A DNA stretch of 6,882 nt from Candidatus Spyradenecus faecavium (GTDB lineage Bacteria > Verrucomicrobiota > Kiritimatiellia > RFP12 > DVOR01). The stretch is from NCBI GenBank assembly GCA_018713405.1, contig DVOR01000082.1:1-6882 (forward strand), in the 5' to 3' direction. The translations under genes and the position numbers were made by a program. Of the stretch, positions 1 through 5,852 are shown piece after piece. The stretch's first letter is position 1. Every line of letters begins with the position of its first letter. Below the pieces are notes generated by a model that had not been told where the DNA came from, ran no database searches, and saw only the letters and a list, made by a program, of their open reading frames with translations.

Positions 1-68
1 GCACCCTTTGCGTCTTCGCGGAAAGGGGGCGCCCGCACCCTTTGCGTCTTCGCGGAAAAGGGGCGCGC
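1..68. repeat. Two tandem 34-bp units, each a potential hairpin
   Basis: Units 1-34 and 35-68 match at 32 of 34 positions; the first 24 bases of each are identical and the differences fall at 25/59 and 33/67. Each unit can fold: CCCTTT pairs with AAAGGG and GCG with CGC around a TCTT loop, leaving a small purine bulge (4-27 in the first copy, about 38-62 in the second). No T-tract follows either stem, so a classical intrinsic terminator is not supported; a REP-like intergenic repeat is the simpler reading. The array may extend upstream of the window edge. It lies just before the nifU promoter. Confidence 0.8.
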
Positions 69-81
69 GGCGCCGGGGGGC

Positions 82-113
82 TTGATTCAGTCGGGATGGG
101 GATGTGGTATACT
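82..113 (+). promoter_or_regulatory. Predicted extended -10 promoter of nifU-nifS
   Basis: TATACT at 108-113 is preceded by TG one base upstream (105-106), which forms an extended -10 box (TGnTATACT). A TTGATT at 82-87 resembles a -35 box, but its 20-base spacer is long, so the extended -10 probably does most of the work. Transcription would start near 120, giving a leader of about 24 bases before the nifU start. It is an AT-rich island in very GC-rich surroundings. Assignment rests on consensus matching only. Confidence 0.55.
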
Positions 114-127
114 ATGCGCTTCCTAAG

Positions 128-134
128 AAAGGAG
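128..134 (+). promoter_or_regulatory. Ribosome binding site that fixes the nifU start
   Basis: AAAGGAG at 128-134 ends 9 bases before the ATG at 144. It decides between this start and an in-frame ATG at 42, which lies in the repeat and upstream of the predicted promoter. Confidence 0.75.
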
Positions 135-143
135 CGTAAGCAC

Positions 144-983
144 ATGTGGGATTACACCGAGAAAGTGATGGACCATTTCCGGCACCCGAGGAACGTCGGG
201 GCCATTGAGCATCCGGACGGGAAGGCGACGGTGGGGTCGCTGGCGTGCGGGGATGCTTTGACCTTCATGTTCAGGCTGGGGCCGGACGGGCGCATCGCGG
301 AGGCGAAGTTCCAGACCTTCGGGTGCGCGAGCGCGGTGGCGTCGAGCTCGGCGCTGACGGAGATGGTGATCGGCAAGACGTTGGAGGAGGCCGAGCAGAT
401 CACGAACAAGGACATCGCGGATTACCTGGGCGGCCTGCCGGACCAGAAGATGCATTGCTCGGTGATGGGGCGCGAGGCGCTGGAGGCGGCCATCCACAAC
501 TATCGCACGGGCGAGGAGAACGTGGTGCAAGTGAACGATGAGATCGTGTGCACCTGCTTCGGCGTCTCGCGGGCGGAGATCGAGCGGGTGACGCGCGAGA
601 ACCACCTCCACTCGGTGGAGGAGGTGACGAACTATTGCAAGGCCGGGGGCGGCTGCGGGATGTGCCGCGACCGCATCCAGGAGATCGTGGACGAGGTGAA
701 CCACGCGCAGGCCGCGGCGGCGGAGCCGCCGAAGCCGGCGAAGAAGCTGACCACGCTCCAGAAGATCAAGCTGATCGAGCAGACGCTCGAGGAGCAGGTG
801 CGCCCCGTGCTGAGGAAGGACGGGGGCGACGTGGAGCTGGTGGACGTGGACGGGAACACGGTGCGCATCGCGTTCCGCGGGATGTGCGCGGGCTGCCGGA
901 GCGCGGCTATCACGCGCGACAACCTGATCGCGCACGCGCTGCATGAGTTCGTGGACCCGGCAATCGAGGTGGTGATGGAATGA
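144..983 (+). CDS. nifU: NifU, three-domain Fe-S cluster assembly scaffold
   Basis: This cytosolic scaffold builds Fe-S clusters from sulfur delivered by NifS and passes them to target proteins. The 279-residue product begins MWDYTEKVMDHF, as NifU proteins do. Domains in order: an IscU-like scaffold (about 1-125) with ligand cysteines C35 (in SLACGDAL), C61 (FGCASAVASSSALTEM) and C105 (KMHCSVMGREAL); a central BFD-like [2Fe-2S] domain (about 130-185) with C136, C138, C171 and C174; a short Ala/Pro-rich linker (about 187-200); and a C-terminal Nfu domain with C248-x-x-C251. All cysteines expected from Azotobacter vinelandii NifU are present at matching spacing. The protein is somewhat shorter than that one (about 312 residues), mainly in the linker. 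The start is set by the ribosome binding site at 128-134. It overlaps nifS by four bases. Full NifU-type architecture, not a lone IscU, makes the assignment firm. Confidence 0.97.
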   Translation: MWDYTEKVMDHFRHPRNVGAIEHPDGKATVGSLACGDALTFMFRLGPDGRIAEAKFQTFGCASAVASSSALTEMVIGKTLEEAEQITNKDIADYLGGLPDQKMHCSVMGREALEAAIHNYRTGEENVVQVNDEIVCTCFGVSRAEIERVTRENHLHSVEEVTNYCKAGGGCGMCRDRIQEIVDEVNHAQAAAAEPPKPAKKLTTLQKIKLIEQTLEEQVRPVLRKDGGDVELVDVDGNTVRIAFRGMCAGCRSAAITRDNLIAHALHEFVDPAIEVVME

Positions 984-2158
984 GCGAGACGCCTTTGGTT
1001 TACCTGGACAACAACGCGACGACGCGCCCCGCGCCGGAGGTGGTGGAGGCGATGCTTCCCTTCCTGACGGAGCAGTGGGGGAACCCGAGCAGCATGCACG
1101 CCTTCGGCGGGCGGGTGGCCAAGCCCGTGGCCGAGGCGCGGGAGCGGGTGGCGGCGTTCCTCAACGCCGAGCGCCCGGAGGAGGTGGTCTTCGAGGGGTG
1201 CGCCACGGAGGCCGACAACCACGCGCTCTTCGGCGTGGCGGCGGCGTGGGGGCGCCCGGGGACGATCATCACCAGCCGCGTGGAGCACCCGGCCATCCTG
1301 GGGCCCTGCCTGCGCCTGCGCGAGATGGGCCACACGGTGGTGGAGATCGGCGTGGACGGCGAGGGGCGCTTCGACCTGGAGGCCTATGAGGCCGCGCTGG
1401 CGGCGCACCCGGGGCCGAAGCTGGTCTCGGTGATGTGGGCGAACAACGAGACGGGCGTCCTCTTCCCCATCAAGCGCATCGCCGAGCTGGGCAAGGCCGC
1501 GGGCGCGACCGTGCACACCGACGCGGTGCAGGCCGCGGGCAAGGCGCCGCTGGACGTGCGCGAGGTGCCGGTGGACCTGCTGTCCATCGCGGGGCACAAG
1601 ATGCACGCGCCCAAGGGCATCGGCGTGCTCTACGTGCGCCGGGGCACGCGCATCAAGCCCTTCGTGATCGGGGGCCATCAGGAGCGCGGGCGGCGCGGCG
1701 GCACGGAGAACGTGCCCTACATCGTCGGCCTGGCGAAGGCCTGCGAGCTCTCGGTCGCGGCGCTGACCGACGGCACCGAGGGGCGCATCCGGCGGCTGCG
1801 CGACAAGCTGCAGGCCGGGCTGCTGGCGACGTGCCCGGACAGCCGCGTGAACGGCGGCGGGGCCGAACGCGTCTCCAACACACTGAACATCTCCTTTGAG
1901 TACATCGAGGGCGAGAGCGTGCTCTACCACCTGAGCGACCTGGGCATCTGCGCGAGCAGCGGCTCGGCCTGCGCGGCGGGGAGCCTGGAGCCGAGCCACG
2001 TGATCCGCGCCATGGGCGTGCCCTTCACGGCGGTGCACGGCTCGATCCGCTTCTCCCTGAGCCGGTACACGACCGAGGCGGAGATCGACTACGTGCTGAA
2101 GCACTGCCCGGAGGTGGTGGCGGAGATGCGCGCAATCTCGCCCTTCGTGAAGCATTGA
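980..2158 (+). CDS. nifS: NifS-type cysteine desulfurase
   Basis: PLP-dependent enzyme that converts L-cysteine to L-alanine and holds the released sulfur as a persulfide for NifU. The 392-residue product is full length for the class V aminotransferase family. Visible motifs: N-terminal YLDNNATT (8-15); H103 in VEHPA, which stacks on PLP; WANNETG (153-159); D181 and Q184 in HTDAVQ; the Schiff-base lysine K207 in SIAGHKMHAPKG; GGHQERGRRGGTEN (231-244); and the persulfide cysteine C331 in ASSGSAC followed by SLEPSHV. The CATEAD segment (74-79) and FEYIEGE resemble Azotobacter NifS more than IscS. Its ATG lies inside the nifU stop (ATGA), with GAGGTGG at 966-972 as ribosome binding site, so translation is probably coupled to nifU. 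No isc or suf gene is in the window. Confidence 0.97.
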   Translation: MSETPLVYLDNNATTRPAPEVVEAMLPFLTEQWGNPSSMHAFGGRVAKPVAEARERVAAFLNAERPEEVVFEGCATEADNHALFGVAAAWGRPGTIITSRVEHPAILGPCLRLREMGHTVVEIGVDGEGRFDLEAYEAALAAHPGPKLVSVMWANNETGVLFPIKRIAELGKAAGATVHTDAVQAAGKAPLDVREVPVDLLSIAGHKMHAPKGIGVLYVRRGTRIKPFVIGGHQERGRRGGTENVPYIVGLAKACELSVAALTDGTEGRIRRLRDKLQAGLLATCPDSRVNGGGAERVSNTLNISFEYIEGESVLYHLSDLGICASSGSACAAGSLEPSHVIRAMGVPFTAVHGSIRFSLSRYTTEAEIDYVLKHCPEVVAEMRAISPFVKH

Positions 2159-2165
2159 GCGCGAT

Positions 2166-2178
2166 TGTGCTATTCTAT
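2166..2178 (+). promoter_or_regulatory. Predicted extended -10 promoter of the envelope operon
   Basis: TATTCT at 2171-2176 is preceded by TG one base upstream (2168-2169), an extended -10 box beginning 12 bases after the nifS stop. The 13-base block here matches the one at 103-115 upstream of nifU at 11 positions. No convincing -35 box lies 16-18 bases upstream; that interval is the end of nifS. The leader would be short, about 20 bases. No terminator hairpin is seen between nifS and this site, so read-through from the nif operon remains possible. Confidence 0.5.
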
Positions 2179-2199
2179 AGAGGCAAGAAAGGACGCAGG

Positions 2200-3378
2200 A
2201 TGGACAAGTTTTGGATGGCTTCCGCCCTTGTCGCGGCCGCCGGCCTGGCCGGCGCGCAGCAGGGCCCCGTGGTGACCGCGCGCGACGACGCGCCCGTGGC
2301 GCCGACCGAGGAGGACGCCCGCGCGGCCGCCACGGCGGACGACGACGGGCAGGCCGAGGGGCGCTTCTACCTCGGCGCGGGCGTGGGCGCCCTGCGCCTG
2401 CACCGGGCGGCCAGCCCCGACCCGGGGAGCGACCTGCGCGGCGTCTCGCCGACGGTCACGCTGCGCCTGGGCTATGACTTCGCGGACAGCCCGTGGAGCC
2501 TGGAGGGCTTCGGCTCCTTCGGCCGCGCCAAGCTGCGCGGGGGCTCCGGCAGCGGGCACGCCCTCTTCGGCGCGGGCGCGGAGGCGCTGTGGCACTTCGA
2601 CCGCTATGCGCGGTTCGACCCCTTCCTGGCGGGCGGCCTCTCGGTCTACACCGGCAGCAACGGCTCCTCGCTGTGGCAGGACGGGAAGCAGGCGCACGTC
2701 TTCGCGCAGGCGGGCGTGGGCGCCTTCTACCACCTCACGGAGGACCTGTCGCTGCGCGGCGACCTGCGCTGGCACGTGGCGCTGGACGACGACTTCATGA
2801 GCTTCACCACGGCGGACATCGGGCTGGCGTGGTTCCCGGGCGGCGGCGAGGACACCTCCGCCGAAACGCTGGAGCCCCTGGCGCCGCGCGGGCCGATCGA
2901 GGCCGGCGCGAAGCGTTACGACGAGGCCAGCGCCCATGCCGAGAAGCTGCGCGACGTGACGCCCGTGGGCGCCGGCGACGCGATGCACCTGGAGCTGCGC
3001 GTGGGCTTCGCCAAGGACACCGCCATCATCCAGCCGGCCGAGGAGCCCGTGATGGACGAGCTGGCGCGGATGGTGCTGGCGGCCTTCGCGATCAACCCGC
3101 AGGCGAAGGTGGAGGTCCATGGCCACGCCGACCGCCAGCATGGGTCCGACCACGCCTACAACCAGGAGCTTTCCGAGGCGCGCGCCAAGAGCGTGCTCAC
3201 CCGCCTGGCGCAGAACGGCGCGCCCGTCGCGCGCATGACGGCGGTGGGGCACTCCTTCGACCAGCCGCTGGAGCCGGTGGACCTGGAGCGCGGCACGCCG
3301 GCGAACCGCCGCGTGGAGATCGTCATCAAGGGCGTCACCGAGGCTGAGCGCGAGCGCATCCGCGCCGCCGGCAAGTGA
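2200..3378 (+). CDS. OmpA-like outer-membrane beta-barrel protein with peptidoglycan-binding domain
   Basis: The predicted role is to sit in the outer membrane and anchor it to peptidoglycan. The 392-residue product has a likely signal peptide (1-19, cleavage after AGA before QQ, with a hydrophobic core but only K3 as positive charge). An acidic, Ala-rich segment (about 20-52) follows. Then comes an OmpA-type barrel (about 53-212) of alternating aromatic/Gly strands such as GRFYLGAGVGAL and VTLRLGYDF, ending in IGLAWFPGG. A linker (about 213-260) leads to an OmpA C-terminal domain (about 262-377) with HGHADRQHGSDHAYNQELSE, the diaminopimelate-contacting pair D311 and R328, and the closing ANRRVEIVI. 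The start at 2200 is chosen over an in-frame ATG at 2155 because it has AAAGGA (2188-2193) six bases upstream and opens on the signal peptide. It is first in its unit; lptF follows after 10 bases. Porin activity cannot be judged. Confidence 0.9.
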   Translation: MDKFWMASALVAAAGLAGAQQGPVVTARDDAPVAPTEEDARAAATADDDGQAEGRFYLGAGVGALRLHRAASPDPGSDLRGVSPTVTLRLGYDFADSPWSLEGFGSFGRAKLRGGSGSGHALFGAGAEALWHFDRYARFDPFLAGGLSVYTGSNGSSLWQDGKQAHVFAQAGVGAFYHLTEDLSLRGDLRWHVALDDDFMSFTTADIGLAWFPGGGEDTSAETLEPLAPRGPIEAGAKRYDEASAHAEKLRDVTPVGAGDAMHLELRVGFAKDTAIIQPAEEPVMDELARMVLAAFAINPQAKVEVHGHADRQHGSDHAYNQELSEARAKSVLTRLAQNGAPVARMTAVGHSFDQPLEPVDLERGTPANRRVEIVIKGVTEAERERIRAAGK

Positions 3379-3388
3379 GGCAGGGCGC

Positions 3389-4543
3389 ATGGGCACGCTG
3401 CAGCGCTACATCCTGAGGTCCTTCCTGGTGGCCGCCGGGCTCACCGCGTTGGTGCTGACCTTCGTGCTGTCGGTGGGGTTCCTCTTCCAGGTCATCCAGT
3501 TCATCATCCGGGGCGTGCCCGCGAACCTGGTGGTGCAGTACCTGGCGGCGGCGCTGCCGGAGGTGCTGGGCTTCACCGTCCCGCTCGCGCTGATGGTGGC
3601 CTCGCTGCTCGTCTTCGGGCGCATGAGCAGCGACAGCGAGGTGGCGGCCATGAAGGCCTGCGGTGTCAGCTTCCTGACCATCATGCGCGGGCCCATCGTC
3701 ATCGGGCTGCTCTGCACGGGGCTCGGCTTCTACCTGCAGAACTACGCCATGCCCAGCGGGCACTTCGTGCGGCGGACGCTCTCCACGCGCCTGGCCCTGG
3801 AGGCCGGCACCGACCTGCTCGAGCCCGGGCGCTTCATCAGCGAGATCGACGACGTCGCCATCTTCTGCGACGCCAAGAGCGACGACGAGGACGCGCAAGG
3901 GCCCTTCACCGTGCTCCACGACTTGATCGCCATCGACCGCAGCCAGGGCTTCCTGCGCGAAATCCGCGCCGAGCGCGCCGACGTCCGCATCGAGGGGAGC
4001 GACCTGATCTTCACGCTCCGCCAGCCGCGCATCTCGCCCATGGCCGCGGACAACCCCGGCATCGGCGTGGCCGAGACGCTGCCCTACCGCTTCGAGAACG
4101 TGGTCACGCGCTCCCGTGAGTACCACAAGAAGCCGAAGGACTTCACGTACGGGGAGCTGCGCGCCGCCGTGCGCGAGGCCCGCGCGTCGCTGGACAAGGC
4201 CCGGGCCGCGGAGGCCGCCGGCACGCCCCTGGAGGGGCTCTCGGCCGAGGCCGCGGCCAAGTGGCACTCGCGCCTGCTCTTCCTGCTGAACTACCGCATC
4301 GTCTGGGCCTTCTCCGCCATCTGTTTCGTGCTCGTGGGCATCCCGCTGGGGTGCCAGGCCATGCGCAAGGATTCCTCCCGCGGCATGGCGCTGGGCGTGG
4401 GCGTGGGCATCGCCTTCTTCCTGGTCCTCTTGCTTTCCGAATCCCTGGCCGACAAGCCCGGCGCCCTCCCCTGGCTCCTCGTGTGGGTGCCCGTGCTGAT
4501 CTGCCTGGGCGTCGCGGCCTTTCTCATCCCCAAACATCAGTGA
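3389..4543 (+). CDS. lptF: LptF/LptG-family LPS export permease (YjgP/YjgQ)
   Basis: Inner-membrane subunit of the Lpt transporter, which with the LptB ATPase extracts LPS and passes it to the periplasmic bridge. The 384-residue product has the family layout: three N-terminal membrane segments (about 12-38, 50-77 and 99-120), a long periplasmic region (about 121-295, expected to be the beta-jellyroll, ending in an Ala-rich helix around 255-291), and three C-terminal segments (about 298-321, 333-351 and 361-380). The cytoplasmic coupling motif between segments 2 and 3, RMSSDSEVAAMKACGVS (78-94), is diagnostic, and VPANLV (43-48) with PE (57-58) resembles LptF more than LptG. Family membership is clear; the F-versus-G choice is less sure. 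Only one of the usual pair is present, so the partner should be elsewhere. Translation probably uses GAGG at 3377-3380. LpxA follows after 8 bases. Confidence 0.88.
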   Translation: MGTLQRYILRSFLVAAGLTALVLTFVLSVGFLFQVIQFIIRGVPANLVVQYLAAALPEVLGFTVPLALMVASLLVFGRMSSDSEVAAMKACGVSFLTIMRGPIVIGLLCTGLGFYLQNYAMPSGHFVRRTLSTRLALEAGTDLLEPGRFISEIDDVAIFCDAKSDDEDAQGPFTVLHDLIAIDRSQGFLREIRAERADVRIEGSDLIFTLRQPRISPMAADNPGIGVAETLPYRFENVVTRSREYHKKPKDFTYGELRAAVREARASLDKARAAEAAGTPLEGLSAEAAAKWHSRLLFLLNYRIVWAFSAICFVLVGIPLGCQAMRKDSSRGMALGVGVGIAFFLVLLLSESLADKPGALPWLLVWVPVLICLGVAAFLIPKHQ

Positions 4544-4551
4544 GGTCACCC

Positions 4552-5334
4552 ATGTCCATCAGTCCCCTTGCGTTTGTCTGCGAAGGCGCCAAGATCGACC
4601 CGACCGCCGAGGTCGGCCCCTTCGCCTATGTCGGGCCGGACGTCACGCTCGGGCCCGGCGTCACGCTCCACCACCACGCCATCGTCGAGGGCCACACCAC
4701 CCTCGGCGAGGGGTGCGAGGTCTTCCCCGGCGCCTGCGTCGGCACCAAGACGCAGGACCTCAAGTGGCAGCCCGGCAACGTCACCTACGTGGAGATCGGC
4801 CCCCGCACCGTCATCCGCGAGTGCGCCACCATCCACTCCGGCACCTTCGACGGCACCAAGACGGTCATCGGCGCCGACTGCCTCATCATGGCCTACTGCC
4901 ACATCGCCCACGGGTGCGTCCTCGGCGACCACGTCATCATGTCCAACGGCGTGCAGATCGCCGGCGAGTGCGTCATCGAGCACCACGCCGTCATCGGCGG
5001 CACCACCGCCATCCTCCAGTTCACCCACATCGGCGCCTACGCCATGATCGGCGGCGGCACCCACCTCCGCAAGGACGCCCCGCCCTACATGGTCACCATG
5101 GGCACCGAGAACCTCGTCGTCCGCGGCCTCAACTCCGTCGGCATCCGCCGCCACGCCGACGACTTCAGCCCCGAGGCCTACGCCGCGCTCAAGGACGCCT
5201 ACCAAATCCTCTACTCCGAGGGCTCCACCCGCGCCGCCGCGCTCGAGCGCATCGCCGCCGAGCTGCCCCAGTGCCCCGAGATCCGCCACCTCCTCGACTT
5301 CTACGCCAACGCCTCCAAGCACGGCGTCGCCTAA
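4552..5334 (+). CDS. lpxA: UDP-N-acetylglucosamine O-acyltransferase (LpxA)
   Basis: Cytosolic enzyme for the first step of lipid A synthesis: transfer of a 3-hydroxyacyl chain from acyl carrier protein to the 3-OH of UDP-GlcNAc. The 260-residue product is the normal length. It has left-handed beta-helix hexapeptide repeats (about 5-185) and a helical C-terminal domain (about 190-258). The catalytic base is H120, with H117 in YCHIAHGC (E. coli H125 and H122). Q68-D69-L70-K71, VEIG, IRE and TIHSGT match substrate-binding segments, and R199-R200 match E. coli R204-R205. G168 aligns with E. coli G173, a chain-length determinant; glycine there goes with a longer acyl chain. Unusually, E139 and L155 stand where E. 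coli has H144 and H160. GAGGT at 4542-4546 serves as ribosome binding site. Codons are strongly C-ending. There is no fabZ or lpxD next to it, unlike proteobacterial clusters. Confidence 0.94.
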   Translation: MSISPLAFVCEGAKIDPTAEVGPFAYVGPDVTLGPGVTLHHHAIVEGHTTLGEGCEVFPGACVGTKTQDLKWQPGNVTYVEIGPRTVIRECATIHSGTFDGTKTVIGADCLIMAYCHIAHGCVLGDHVIMSNGVQIAGECVIEHHAVIGGTTAILQFTHIGAYAMIGGGTHLRKDAPPYMVTMGTENLVVRGLNSVGIRRHADDFSPEAYAALKDAYQILYSEGSTRAAALERIAAELPQCPEIRHLLDFYANASKHGVA

Positions 5335-5352
5335 GGGAAGGGAGCAGCCGCC

Positions 5353-5850
5353 ATGGCAGAGACCCACGCGCACAAGGACCTGCGGCCGGACTGGGACACC
5401 TACTTCATGGAGATCGCCAAGGTCGTGGGGATGCGGGCGAACTGCTCGCGCCGCAAGGTGGCCGCGGTGATCGTGGCCGACCGCCGCATCATCTCCACCG
5501 GCTACAACGGCACGCCGCGCGGCATCCGCAACTGCTTCGAGGGCGGGTGCCCGCGCTGCTCCGGCGGCGCGAAGAGCGGCGCCTCGCTGGAGGAGTGCGT
5601 CTGCGTCCACGCCGAGCAGAACGCCATCTGCCAGGCCGCCTATTACGGCATCCGCCTGGCCGGCTCCACCATCTACGTCACCCTCACCCCGTGCCTGACC
5701 TGCGCGAAGATGATCATCAACGCCGGCATCCGCGAGGTCGTCTACGCCGGGCAGTACGCCTTCGACGCGCAGACCAAGGCCCTCTTCGACGAGGCCGGCG
5801 TCGTCTGCCGCCACTACGAGCCGCCGGCCGAGCGCCCCTGGGAGGCCTGA
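5353..5850 (+). CDS. Deoxycytidylate (dCMP) deaminase, ComEB-like
   Basis: Zinc enzyme predicted to deaminate dCMP to dUMP, the substrate of thymidylate synthase, in the cytosol. The 165-residue product is full length. The catalytic zinc site is H86 with the proton shuttle E88 in VHAEQNAI, plus C114 and C117 in TPCLTCAKMIINAGI. STGYNGTPRG (48-57) is the usual nucleotide-binding segment of the dCMP deaminase branch. Cysteines C61, C66, C69 and C82 lie between this and the HAE motif; this cysteine-rich insert with SG..LEEC before VHAEQ is typical of the branch and probably holds a second metal. A ComEB-like label is used because ComEB is the same family; a competence role is not implied. AAGGGAG at 5338-5344 is a strong ribosome binding site. 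It sits 18 bases after lpxA and is the only non-envelope gene of its unit. Confidence 0.92.
   Translation: MAETHAHKDLRPDWDTYFMEIAKVVGMRANCSRRKVAAVIVADRRIISTGYNGTPRGIRNCFEGGCPRCSGGAKSGASLEECVCVHAEQNAICQAAYYGIRLAGSTIYVTLTPCLTCAKMIINAGIREVVYAGQYAFDAQTKALFDEAGVVCRHYEPPAERPWEA
5841..5845 (+). promoter_or_regulatory. Ribosome binding site supporting a GTG start at 5853
   Basis: GGAGG at 5841-5845, inside the last codons of the deaminase gene, lies 7 bases before the GTG at 5853. It picks this GTG, which opens directly on a signal peptide, over internal starts. Confidence 0.65.
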
Positions 5851-5852
5851 GC

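Noticed and set aside
4..62. The hairpins at the left edge as intrinsic terminators of an upstream gene
   Set aside because: Neither stem is followed by a run of T on the plus strand, and the tandem 34-base periodicity fits a repeat element better. A terminator role is not excluded.
1..68. CRISPR array
   Set aside because: The units are directly tandem with near-identical full 34-base periods and no variable spacers, and no cas gene is present.
42..143. In-frame ATG at 42 that would extend NifU by 34 residues
   Set aside because: The extension runs through the tandem repeat and the predicted promoter, has no ribosome binding site, and known NifU proteins begin at MWDY, which here has a good binding site at 128-134.
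632..2155. Long open frame on the minus strand opposite nifU/nifS (similar ones at 2170-3396, 3335-4549, 4546-5910 and 5814-6869)
   Set aside because: These are antisense shadows of strongly GC-biased genes: their translations are low-complexity, rich in Arg/His/Ala/Gly/Asp, with no recognisable domain, and they lie fully opposite well-identified proteins.
2155..2199. In-frame ATG at 2155 overlapping the nifS stop as start of the OmpA-like protein
   Set aside because: It would place 15 extra residues, including basic ones, before the signal peptide and overlap the -10 box. The ATG at 2200 has AAAGGA at proper distance.
4261..4551. Upstream extension of LpxA in frame with the 3' part of lptF (ATG codon upstream of 4552)
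   Set aside because: The upstream stretch overlaps conserved membrane segments of the LptF-like protein in another frame, is Arg/Pro/Ala-rich, and the ATG at 4552 has GAGGT at 4542-4546 and yields the standard LpxA length.
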